A stretch of 59,871 nt of DNA from Chloroflexota bacterium (GTDB lineage Bacteria > Chloroflexota > Dormibacteria > Dormibacterales > Dormibacteraceae): assembly GCA_005880945.1 (NCBI GenBank), contig VBIU01000083.1:1-59871 (forward strand), read 5' to 3'. Below are positions 1 to 7,440 of this stretch, in pieces. The notes under the pieces were generated by a model, which made no database searches, was not told the origin of the DNA, and saw only the letters and a program-made list of their open reading frames with translations. The position numbers and the translations under genes are program-made. Numbering within the stretch: position 1 is the first letter of the stretch; the number at the start of each line of letters is the position of its first letter.

Positions 1-1
1 C

Positions 2-154
2 TCGTTTGGGGTGGGCGGCGCGGGGGGCAGCTTCGCTTACGGGGACACCGCGTCCGGGGTCGCCTGCGCCGTGACCAAGAACCGGCTCACTCCCGACTTC
101 AACTCTGCCACCAAGATCGTCGGAATCGTCACTGAGGCGCTTGGCGACAGCTGA
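2..154 (+). CDS. Serine hydrolase (beta-lactamase class C family), C-terminal fragment
   Basis: Only the last 50 residues lie in the window, read in frame from base 2 to a TGA at 152-154. The stretch FGVGGAGGSFAYGD matches the third conserved element (H/GxGGAGG) near the C-terminus of penicillin-binding-protein-like or EstB-type serine hydrolases; the catalytic SxxK and YxN motifs would lie upstream. These enzymes hydrolyse esters or beta-lactam-like amides, and the substrate cannot be told from this piece. It converges on the chrB-like gene, whose stop codon begins at the very next base. Confidence 0.7.
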   Translation, partial: SFGVGGAGGSFAYGDTASGVACAVTKNRLTPDFNSATKIVGIVTEALGDS

Positions 155-601
155 TTACGCCGGCTTGGCGCGACCCGCCTGGTGCTGGCACCACGTGTAC
201 AGGGCGTCGTACATGGGCGTCTCGAGCGCGATCTTGTGGTGGTCGTCCTCGCCATGCAACATCGCAAATCCATGAGCAATCGCCTTGAGGCCGGCCGCCT
301 CCGGGGTGATGCCGGAGTCCGCTGGAACGTCGGCGCCGTGCACGATAAGTGCGAGGCGGTCGAGAGCCGGGTCCTTCAAGGCGTACTTGAGGATGATCGA
401 CTCGAAGCTACACCGGCCGTCGATGTGACCTAGCTCGACTCCGCCAACGTCGTATGGGATAGCGGCATCCCGCTCCGCCACTGCTGTGACCTCAGGCGCC
501 GGCACGTATAGGAACTCAGCTTCCGGATCGATGAAGCGTTTGATGAGCCATGGGCACGCGATCCGATCTACGCTGGCATTCTTTCTGGTGACCCACTTCA
601 T
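155..601 (-). CDS. ChrB C-terminal-domain protein (chromate resistance family)
   Basis: A 148-residue protein made only of the ChrB C-terminal domain. It starts MKWVTRKNASVDRIACPWL and continues with RFIDPEAEF, PYDVGG and GHIDGRCSFES. In two-domain ChrB proteins this domain follows a regulatory N-terminal half of the chromate resistance operon; the stand-alone form is widespread and poorly characterised. I chose the ATG at 601 because GGGAGGA lies just upstream of it, whereas a longer reading would run into the divergent kinase promoter. No chrA transporter is visible, so a role in chromate resistance is not supported by context. Cys18 and Cys75 are present but no known metal site is evident. 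Confidence 0.8.
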   Translation of the reverse strand: MKWVTRKNASVDRIACPWLIKRFIDPEAEFLYVPAPEVTAVAERDAAIPYDVGGVELGHIDGRCSFESIILKYALKDPALDRLALIVHGADVPADSGITPEAAGLKAIAHGFAMLHGEDDHHKIALETPMYDALYTWCQHQAGRAKPA

Positions 602-651
602 CGATGTTCCTCCCTGCTGCTTGGCGCTTGGCAACGCCTGCGCCGTTGCTT

Positions 652-657
652 TATTCT
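652..657 (+). promoter_or_regulatory. -10 element for a leaderless histidine kinase transcript
   Basis: TATTCT lies 6 nt before the ATG at 664 with no Shine-Dalgarno sequence between, so transcription would start at or next to the start codon. The element sits in the divergent gap between the chrB-like gene and the kinase gene. Confidence 0.5.
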
Positions 658-663
658 CGGCCG

Positions 664-2436
664 ATGGCTGATTTGCTCGCGGGTCTGCAGCTGGCCATCG
701 AGGTGGCGTTCGTTCTCCTCACCCTGGCGGCGGGGATCGATTGGCTCCACCATCGCGACAGCCGGCGGAGCCACCTGGCGCTGGCGTTCGGCTCCCTTAC
801 CGCGCTAATCCTCATGGCGCCCGCCATCGGCCGCGTCGGGGCGCTCAACCAGGCCCTGACCGACATCGCCGTCGTGGTCCTACTTCTGTCGGGCTACGCG
901 CTGCTCATGTTCCGCGCCTCGTTCATACCGTTCCGGCCCACGACGCTAAGCGCAATACGGTTTGCAATATCGGCCGTCGCGGTGCTCGCATTCGCGGCCC
1001 AGCTGCCGCCTACCTCGCAGGCGCCGCACAGCACGCTTCAAGCGACAGCGGTGGTCGCCGTGCTCGTCACGTGGGGCCTTTGCCTCGTCGAACCGATCGT
1101 CAGGCTGCTACGGGCCTCGGCTCACCGGCCCGCTGTCGAGAGTGCACGGCTGCGGGCGCTGAGCCTTGGCTACGCCGCTTTGCTGGCCGAGGTGGCAGCT
1201 GCCTCGATCAGTGGATCGACCGCTCGCCACCCCTATTTCGTGCTCGCGACGGACCTCATCACGCTGGCCATCGTGCCGCTTCTCTACGTCAGCTTCTCGC
1301 CGCCGACTTTGCTGCGGTGGCTCTGGCGCCAGCCTGAGGAGGACGCTTTCCGCAACGGGCTGCACGACCTTCTCTTGTTCAGCCCCGACCGCGCCACGCT
1401 CGCCCACCGCGCTCTGGGATGGGCGACGCGGCTGGTCGGCGGCGGGGGCGCCTTGATCATCGATCCTGATGGATCGATTCTGGCGGCCCGCGACCTGACC
1501 GAGGAGCAAGCCCTCGAGGTCGCGGGCGGTGCCACGGTGTTTCGCCCCAAGACTGCCGTGCGAGTCGGCCGGGGACCCGCGAGCAGGGTCGTCATCCCGC
1601 TTCTCCTTCAGAAGGGGGAGGGGATGATGGTCATCCTCTCAGGCCCGTTCACGCCGCTGTTCGGTGACGACGAAGCGCTGCGGCTTCGCCAGTACGCGAG
1701 CAGCATCGCCGCCGGCCTCGACAGGGTTTCGATGAACGAGAGGATCGCGACTCTCGAAAAGGCGAAGACGGAATTCTTGAACGTCGCATCACACGAGCTG
1801 CGGGGGCCGATGACAGTGATCAAGGGCTATCTGACGATGCTCCAGGCAGGGTCGCTTGGGGAGCTATCAAAAGAATCCAAGCACGTGCTTCCCCTCCTCA
1901 TCGCCAAGGCCGACGAGGTCAACTGGATGGTCGAGCAGATGGTGGAGGCGGCCCGCCTCGAGGAGGGCAGGCTTGCACTCAAGAAGATGCCCGCCGACCT
2001 GGTGGAGCTGACCGATCTGGCGATCGAGGGCGTCAGCCAGCTGCTCAGCAAGCACGAGCTCAGCGTCGACAAACCGGCACGTGCCGTCCAGGCAGAGGTC
2101 GACCCCGACCGCTTCCAGATCGTGGTCAGGAACCTCCTGAGCAACGCTGTCAAATACTCGCCCGCAGGCGCGCGCATCAAGGTCCGGGTGAGCGGCAACG
2201 GGCTCGCCAGGGTGGCGGTGACCGATGAGGGGATCGGGATCGCCGAGGAGGACCAGGCGCGCCTGTTCAGGCGCTTTGTCCGAATCGAGACGAAAACCAC
2301 CGAGCGGGTGTCTGGGAGTGGCCTTGGCCTGTGGCTCTCACGGGAGATCGCGCGAATGCACGACGGCGACCTCACTGTGGAGTCAACTCTCGGGCGCGGC
2401 AGCACGTTTACCCTCCAGCTCCCGCTGAACGCGTAG
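664..2436 (+). CDS. Membrane sensor histidine kinase
   Basis: 590 residues. The first about 230 are strongly hydrophobic with roughly seven membrane segments. A GAF-like region follows (about 245-350), then HisKA with SHELRGPMTVIKGYL (phospho-acceptor His about 377) and a HATPase domain with NLLSNAVKYSPAG (N box), DEGIGIAEE (G1) and GSGLGLWLS (G2). It should autophosphorylate and pass phosphate to a response regulator, but no receiver gene is adjacent, so it is an orphan. I preferred the ATG at 664 over an in-frame ATG at 604 because the latter would overlap the divergent promoter region and add a non-membrane leader. The glycosylase gene begins 2 nt after its stop, so the two are probably co-transcribed. 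Confidence 0.88.
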   Translation: MADLLAGLQLAIEVAFVLLTLAAGIDWLHHRDSRRSHLALAFGSLTALILMAPAIGRVGALNQALTDIAVVVLLLSGYALLMFRASFIPFRPTTLSAIRFAISAVAVLAFAAQLPPTSQAPHSTLQATAVVAVLVTWGLCLVEPIVRLLRASAHRPAVESARLRALSLGYAALLAEVAAASISGSTARHPYFVLATDLITLAIVPLLYVSFSPPTLLRWLWRQPEEDAFRNGLHDLLLFSPDRATLAHRALGWATRLVGGGGALIIDPDGSILAARDLTEEQALEVAGGATVFRPKTAVRVGRGPASRVVIPLLLQKGEGMMVILSGPFTPLFGDDEALRLRQYASSIAAGLDRVSMNERIATLEKAKTEFLNVASHELRGPMTVIKGYLTMLQAGSLGELSKESKHVLPLLIAKADEVNWMVEQMVEAARLEEGRLALKKMPADLVELTDLAIEGVSQLLSKHELSVDKPARAVQAEVDPDRFQIVVRNLLSNAVKYSPAGARIKVRVSGNGLARVAVTDEGIGIAEEDQARLFRRFVRIETKTTERVSGSGLGLWLSREIARMHDGDLTVESTLGRGSTFTLQLPLNA

Positions 2437-2438
2437 AG

Positions 2439-3335
2439 GTGCAGCCGGAGGTCCGAGCGCGTTTCGAAACGCGTCGGCCGCTCGACCTGGCATCGACGCT
2501 GGCCCCGATCGGCCAGGGCGCCTGGCTTCGGCTGGCCCCGGGCGAGGCCTGGCGTGCCAGTCACACGCCCGAAGGCATCGCGGCCTTGCACCTTGTGCAC
2601 TCGACCGCCGGGGTCGACGTCGAGGCCTGGGGGCCCGGCGCGGCCTGGGCCGTGCGGGAGGCGCCGGCGCTTTGTGGCGAGGAGGACGACGACAAAGGGT
2701 TCGTCCCGGCGCATCCATTCGTCGCCGACGTGGCCAAGCGGAACCCCGGCCTCCGGCTCCCCAAAACCCGCGCCGTGTTCGAGGCCCTGGTCCCCGCAGT
2801 GGTAGCGCAAAAAGTCCCTGGTCATCAAGCTCACGCGTCGTACCGCGCCCTCGTCGAATCACTGGGCGAGGCGGCCCCTGGGCCGGTCCACCTCACAGCG
2901 CCGCCGGCGCCGGCCGTCCTGGCGCGAACCCCTTATTGGACCTTTCACAGGTTTGGGATCGAGCGCCGCCGTGCTGAGGTGATCATCGGCGCTGCCCGCC
3001 GCGCGGCCAGGCTCGAGGAGACAGTCGGCATGAACATGGCAGCGGCCTATGAGCGCCTCGAGGCATTTCCCGGCATCGGCCCGTGGACCGCGGCCAAGGT
3101 AGCGTCCGTCGCGCTTGGCGACCCCGACGCAGTCCCGGTCGGGGATTACAACCTGCCGCACACCGTCGCGTACGCCCTGGAGGGCAGGGTGCGGTCGACT
3201 GACGAGCGCATGCTCGAGCTGCTCGCCCCGTACCGCGGCCATCGCGGACGAGTGATCCGATTGATCGGCGTCGCCGGCGTGAGCGCCCCAAGGTTTGGGC
3301 CGAGAATGCCTCTGCGCGACATCGCCGCCAACTGA
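2439..3335 (+). CDS. DNA-3-methyladenine glycosylase 2 family protein (HhH-GPD)
   Basis: 298 residues from a GTG. The helix-hairpin-helix stretch LEAFPGIGPWTAAKVASVAL is followed by DAVPVGDYNLP, whose Asp occupies the catalytic position of the HhH-GPD superfamily. Earlier, ALVPAVVAQKVPG matches the conserved LVxxIxxQQ helix. The family excises alkylated bases in base excision repair. The long N-terminal part (about 110 residues) fits the AlkA-like N-terminal fold. The start lies 2 nt after the kinase stop, giving an unusual kinase-glycosylase pair. A second, shorter family member is encoded at 5762-6346. Confidence 0.85.
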   Translation: MQPEVRARFETRRPLDLASTLAPIGQGAWLRLAPGEAWRASHTPEGIAALHLVHSTAGVDVEAWGPGAAWAVREAPALCGEEDDDKGFVPAHPFVADVAKRNPGLRLPKTRAVFEALVPAVVAQKVPGHQAHASYRALVESLGEAAPGPVHLTAPPAPAVLARTPYWTFHRFGIERRRAEVIIGAARRAARLEETVGMNMAAAYERLEAFPGIGPWTAAKVASVALGDPDAVPVGDYNLPHTVAYALEGRVRSTDERMLELLAPYRGHRGRVIRLIGVAGVSAPRFGPRMPLRDIAAN

Positions 3336-3350
3336 TCCCCGCGCGTGGGC

Positions 3351-5048
3351 TCAGTGGAGCTTCTCTATCTCATCCTCGACCAAGGTGATCAGCTCTCGCA
3401 TGCCGGCGCTGTCGAAGACCAATCGCGCTCCGGCGGCCTTGAACAGGTCGGGCAGCGATTCGGTCGCGCCAAGTGACAGCGCTTTTCGATATTTGCGGAC
3501 CGCCTCATTCTTGTCGCGAAGACTGTTCCGCCACACCTGCAGGGCGCCGAGCTGTGCGATCCCATATTCGATGTAGTAGAAGGGGCTGGAGAAGAAATGC
3601 GGCTGCTGATACCAGCGTGCGATCCGCTCCTGGTCAAGGCCGTGCCAGTCGACAGCATTGCCCTCGAAGCGCCGGCGCAGCTCCAGCCATTGCGCGTCTC
3701 GCGCATCGGCGTCGCGCCCCGCTTCGCCGACGTAGATCCAGTGCTGAAAGGCGTCGACGGATGCGCAGTGCGGAAAGAAGAGGACGATCCCCTCGAGCAG
3801 CTCAGCTCGTGATCGCCGCTCCTCATCCTCGTTGTAGTAGCCGCCGTTCTTTTTGTCGATGAACGGATAGGCCAGGAGCTCCATCGACATCGACGCGACC
3901 TCCGCCATTTCCGAACCCGGATGGCGCTGAAACAGCAGAGGCAGTCGTGCCGCCTCGAAGGAATGGAAGGCATGACCGGATTCGTGCAGCAGGGTGCGAA
4001 CATCGTCGTCGACGCCGACGGCGTTCATGAAGATGAGCGGCTGCTTTCGAAAAGAGAGAGTCTGGCTGTACGCGCCCGGCGCCTTTCCCTTGCGGTTCTC
4101 GAGGTCGAGGAGCTTCGCGTCGACCATCGTCTCGTAGTAACCACGGAAGTCTGAGTCGACGTGCTCGAACACGCTGGCGGCTCGATCGATGAAAGTCCCG
4201 ATGTCGGCAAAAGGCTTTAGCGCCGGCCTTCCGAGTGGATCGACGGACGTATCCCACGGCCGGAGGCTGTCGACCCCCATCAGCTTCCGCCGCCGATCGT
4301 GGATGCGCTTGACAGCCGGCAGCACGGCTTCCTCAACCGCCTCGTGGAACCGTACGCAGTCCTCAGGCGTGTACGCGAACCGGTTCTTCTCCTGGTGGGC
4401 GAAGTCGCGGAAGTTGTCGAATCCGGCGTTGCGTGCCGACTGCTGGCGCAGGTCGTACATCTGGTCGAAGATGCCGGCGATCTCGTCGCGCTTCTCGATG
4501 TACGGCCTGGCGCGCAGCTTGAACGCGCGCTCCCGGACCGCCCGCTCGGACGACTCGAGAAATGGGAGAAGCTGCGAAGGTGTCTTTTCCTCCCCGTCCC
4601 ACTGGACGGTCATGGCGCCGATCAGCTTCGACCACTCGGTGGTCAGCCTTGAGAGCTGCGCGAACACCGGAACGTTGGCCTCGCTGAAGATCTGCATCTG
4701 GTTTCGAAAGCGCTCGACCATCGTCTCGAGGCCCGGGCGGACGTAACCCAGCGCCACGAGCCGCTGCTGCAGCCGGACGCGCTGCTCCTGGGCTTTGGGG
4801 GAGATCTGCGTCCCAAAGCGCAGCTGTGCCGCCTCCCGCTCGGGATCGGAGGTATCGCACGTATATGCGAAGCTCGCCAGGGCCGATGCCTCCGACAGCA
4901 GCGACTCGAAGCGAGACCAGTCGGCCAGCCACTGCTCCACATTGCTTGCGTCAAGGGGGCGGACGGCCAGCTCTTCGTAGAACGGGGCGACGTCCTCCCA
5001 GACGGCCTCTTTGAAGGCGTCCGGCGACTCCGGGATAGCTCCTATCAA
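3351..5048 (-). CDS. M3 family oligoendopeptidase (PepF-like)
   Basis: 565 residues, close to the roughly 600 typical of oligoendopeptidase F. The zinc motif HESGHAFHSFEA (HExxH) is in the C-terminal third, followed by EMAEVASMSMELLAYPF, which carries the third ligand Glu of the gluzincin fold. A long helical N-terminal region precedes it. The enzyme should cleave oligopeptides in the cytosol. The start appears to be TTG at 5048, preceded by a purine-rich GTGAGG; no ATG lies near. It is flanked by two AlkA-type genes but shows no operon link with either. Confidence 0.9.
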   Translation of the reverse strand: MIGAIPESPDAFKEAVWEDVAPFYEELAVRPLDASNVEQWLADWSRFESLLSEASALASFAYTCDTSDPEREAAQLRFGTQISPKAQEQRVRLQQRLVALGYVRPGLETMVERFRNQMQIFSEANVPVFAQLSRLTTEWSKLIGAMTVQWDGEEKTPSQLLPFLESSERAVRERAFKLRARPYIEKRDEIAGIFDQMYDLRQQSARNAGFDNFRDFAHQEKNRFAYTPEDCVRFHEAVEEAVLPAVKRIHDRRRKLMGVDSLRPWDTSVDPLGRPALKPFADIGTFIDRAASVFEHVDSDFRGYYETMVDAKLLDLENRKGKAPGAYSQTLSFRKQPLIFMNAVGVDDDVRTLLHESGHAFHSFEAARLPLLFQRHPGSEMAEVASMSMELLAYPFIDKKNGGYYNEDEERRSRAELLEGIVLFFPHCASVDAFQHWIYVGEAGRDADARDAQWLELRRRFEGNAVDWHGLDQERIARWYQQPHFFSSPFYYIEYGIAQLGALQVWRNSLRDKNEAVRKYRKALSLGATESLPDLFKAAGARLVFDSAGMRELITLVEDEIEKLH

Positions 5049-5100
5049 AACCTCACCCTCAACCGACGCGCAGCAAGATCAATCGTACAAGCTATCGCTC

Positions 5101-5106
5101 TACCCT
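5101..5106 (+). promoter_or_regulatory. -10 element for the APH-like kinase gene
   Basis: TACCCT ends 8 nt before the ATG at 5115 and no Shine-Dalgarno sequence is present, consistent with a leaderless or nearly leaderless mRNA. Confidence 0.42.
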
Positions 5107-5114
5107 TCAGACAT

Positions 5115-5822
5115 ATGAGAAGCCCGCTTCGGCTGCCGCCCGAGGTTCGGTCAGCCGCTGAAGCGGCGCTTGGGGCCAGGCGGTTTCGCAGCGAGTTCGC
5201 GTGGCTGAGCTGGGCCGGCACCGTATGGCGCCTGGCCGGCGATTCTGGAGCAGTCTTCGTCAAACGGGCAGCGGAGCTCGAGGGCGAAAAATCCCGGCTC
5301 GAGTGGCTGGCCGGCCGCCTACCTGTGCCGGAGGTCGTCGGATTCGTCCGCGCGAACGGCGACGACTGGCTGCTGACACGCGAGATCCCCGGCGTTCCGC
5401 TCTATGACGCTTCGCTTGGTTGGGAGCCGCCCCGCGTCGCCAGGCGGTTTGGCGAGATCCTCCGCGAGATCCATTCGGTCGACGTCTCGGAGTGCCCATT
5501 TGGTGCGGCGGCCGAAAGCCACGTTCTCATCCACGGCGACTACTGCCTTCCCAACGTGCTCGTGCAAGAGGGCCGGCTGGCCGGCCTGGTAGATGTGGGC
5601 AGGGCGGGACGCGGGGACCCACGCGACGATCTCGCGGCCGCCTTCTGGACCCTCCACTACAACTACGGCCATGGTTTCGCGCCCGATTTCCTCGACGCCT
5701 ATGGCGCCCCGCCGATGACGGACAGGGAGATCGAACGGCTGCGCCGCCGCTACGGAAAGCCCTATACGGGCAGAACTGTGTCGACGGCGCGCCAGCAGTA
5801 CCAGGCGGCCACCGACCGGTAG
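5115..5822 (+). CDS. Aminoglycoside phosphotransferase (APH(3')-like) family kinase
   Basis: 235 residues. HGDYCLPNVLV is the Brenner catalytic loop (Asp base and Asn metal ligand), and VDVGRAGRGDPRDDLA is the metal-binding DxG motif typical of APH(3') enzymes. The N-terminal GTVWRLAGDSGAVFVKR carries the ATP-binding Lys. APH-like kinases phosphorylate aminoglycosides, but many environmental members have other small substrates. The C-terminus after about residue 205 departs from the family pattern. There its last 61 nt are antisense to the conserved end of the downstream glycosylase gene, so this tail is probably set by the overlap. Confidence 0.78.
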   Translation: MRSPLRLPPEVRSAAEAALGARRFRSEFAWLSWAGTVWRLAGDSGAVFVKRAAELEGEKSRLEWLAGRLPVPEVVGFVRANGDDWLLTREIPGVPLYDASLGWEPPRVARRFGEILREIHSVDVSECPFGAAAESHVLIHGDYCLPNVLVQEGRLAGLVDVGRAGRGDPRDDLAAAFWTLHYNYGHGFAPDFLDAYGAPPMTDREIERLRRRYGKPYTGRTVSTARQQYQAATDR

Positions 5823-6346
5823 GGCCGGAATCGGTCGCCCTCGACCTGCAGGGCGCGGGGCGCGGGAGGTTCCTTGAGCCTGTGCGCCAGCGCCCAGCCC
5901 TTGCGAACTCCGTAATCGTCCACGGGCCACACATCGAGACGCCCCAGCTGGAACATGAGGAACATCTCAGCGGTCCAGCGGCCGATGCCGCGGACCTGGA
6001 TCAGCCGAGCCACCAGGTCGTCGTCGGACAGCGAATCGACGTCGTCAAGCGGGACCGTACCGTCGCCCACCTTGAGGGCAAGATCGGCGATGGCGGCCGC
6101 TTTCGACCCACTGACACCGGCGGTGCGCATGGCACCCTCGGGCAGGGCGAGGACGGCGGTTGGGGAGAGGCCGTCCGAGAACAGCTTCAGGAAGCGGCCG
6201 TGAATCGTCGCTGCCGCAGCACCCGCCAGCTGCTGGTACATGATCGATCGGACCAGCGCGGCGAAGCCGTCCTCCATCGGGTCGCGCATTTTCATAGGGC
6301 CGGCCGCCTTGATGAGGCGGGCCATCGCGGGATCCTTGCGAGCCAC
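5762..6346 (-). CDS. DNA-3-methyladenine glycosylase (AlkA/HhH-GPD type)
   Basis: 194 residues from a GTG at 6346. FAALVRSIMYQQLAGAAAAT is the conserved YQQLS-type helix, VRGIGRWTAEMFLMFQLG the helix-hairpin-helix, and VWPVDDYGVRKGW carries the catalytic Asp. It removes alkylated bases from DNA. The frame stays open upstream of the GTG through TPADNRLAVLRGTRLVAR, which looks like genuine family sequence, so translation may begin further upstream, perhaps at a non-ATG codon next to the korB stop at 6418. It overlaps the APH-like gene by 61 nt tail to tail. Confidence 0.85.
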   Translation of the reverse strand: MARKDPAMARLIKAAGPMKMRDPMEDGFAALVRSIMYQQLAGAAAATIHGRFLKLFSDGLSPTAVLALPEGAMRTAGVSGSKAAAIADLALKVGDGTVPLDDVDSLSDDDLVARLIQVRGIGRWTAEMFLMFQLGRLDVWPVDDYGVRKGWALAHRLKEPPAPRALQVEGDRFRPYRSVAAWYCWRAVDTVLPV

Positions 6347-6417
6347 CAGCCGAGTTCCGCGAAGGACCGCGAGCCGGTTGTCGGCGGGCGTCGCCGGCGC
6401 TGCGGGTTTGGGGGAGT

Positions 6418-7440
6418 TCAGGCGAACTCGGAAATGAAGAGGTCGAAGTCTTCGCGGCTGAGCCGCAGCTCGTCCTCGCCGAGATCCTTCAGCGGACGCT
6501 CGGGGATGCGCTCGGTCGTGGCGAAGTCCTCCATTGTCGTGTCCAGGTAGAGGAGGCCGGTCACCAGGTGACCCGCCGCGCGACCTTCTTCGATGACCCG
6601 CATAGCCGCGCGCCGATCCGAAGGGTCGTGGTCCTCACCCAGCTTCTTGAGGAAGATGTGCGACCCGTCGTGGAGCTCGACGTCACGCACTGTTCCCGGC
6701 TCGTAGTCGACATGCACCTCTTCGAAGAACGGGACGAAGGAGACGTCGGCGATCGACTCCTCGTGGTCCTTGACCCAGCTGTAGCTCTTGGTGGACCCGT
6801 CGTGGTCGTTGAAGGTCACGCACGGCGAGACGATGTCCAGGATGGCGGTACCGCGGTGGGCGATAGCCGCCTTGATCAGCGGCACCACCTGCTTGCCGTC
6901 GCCGCTGAATGAGCGCGCCACGAACGAGCAGCCCAGCGTGAGAGCGACCGCGCATGGATCGATAGGTTGGAACGTGTTGACGGCTCCCTTCTTCTGCACC
7001 GAGCCGATGTCCGCGGTCGCGGAGAACTGGCCCTTCGTGAGCCCGTACGTTCCGTTGTCTTCGATGATGTAGGTGCAGTCGATGTTGCGGCGGATCATGT
7101 GCATGAACTGGCCCAGACCGATGGACGCTGTGTCGCCGTCGCCCGACACTCCCATCATGATCAGCTGCCTGTTCGCCAGCTGAGCGCCGGTGGTGAGAGC
7201 CGGCATGCGGCCGTGCACCCCGTTGAATCCGTGAGCCGTCTCCACGAAGTAGGCCGGAGTCTTGGACGAGCAGCCGATGCCCGACATCTTGGCCAGGCGG
7301 TGCGGCTCGACGCCAAGCTCGTACAGGGCTTTGATCATGTGGTTGGTGATCGAGTTGTGCCCGCATCCGGCGCAGAGCGTCGTCGCGGCGCCTTTGTATG
7401 CGTCTCGAGGCAGTCCGACCCGATTCACGGTCGCGCTCAT
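6418..7440 (-). CDS. korB: 2-oxoacid:ferredoxin oxidoreductase, beta subunit
   Basis: 340 residues. TTLCAGCGHNSITN (Cys ligands of a 4Fe-4S cluster), GIGCSSKTPAYF, and the thiamine diphosphate/Mg site VSGDGDTASIGLGQF with EDNGTYGLTKGQ mark this as the catalytic beta subunit of the 2-oxoglutarate/2-oxoacid:ferredoxin oxidoreductase family. It pairs with the fused gamma-alpha subunit upstream, and the ATGA overlap (7437-7440) indicates translational coupling. The enzyme oxidatively decarboxylates a 2-oxoacid, probably 2-oxoglutarate, to the acyl-CoA and reduces ferredoxin. There is no separate delta (ferredoxin) subunit nearby, as in other aerobic KorAB enzymes. Confidence 0.92.
   Translation of the reverse strand: MSATVNRVGLPRDAYKGAATTLCAGCGHNSITNHMIKALYELGVEPHRLAKMSGIGCSSKTPAYFVETAHGFNGVHGRMPALTTGAQLANRQLIMMGVSGDGDTASIGLGQFMHMIRRNIDCTYIIEDNGTYGLTKGQFSATADIGSVQKKGAVNTFQPIDPCAVALTLGCSFVARSFSGDGKQVVPLIKAAIAHRGTAILDIVSPCVTFNDHDGSTKSYSWVKDHEESIADVSFVPFFEEVHVDYEPGTVRDVELHDGSHIFLKKLGEDHDPSDRRAAMRVIEEGRAAGHLVTGLLYLDTTMEDFATTERIPERPLKDLGEDELRLSREDFDLFISEFA

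Noticed and set aside
154-155. A functional link between the serine hydrolase tail and the chrB-like gene
   Set aside because: They only converge with adjacent stop codons; no shared regulation or function is indicated.
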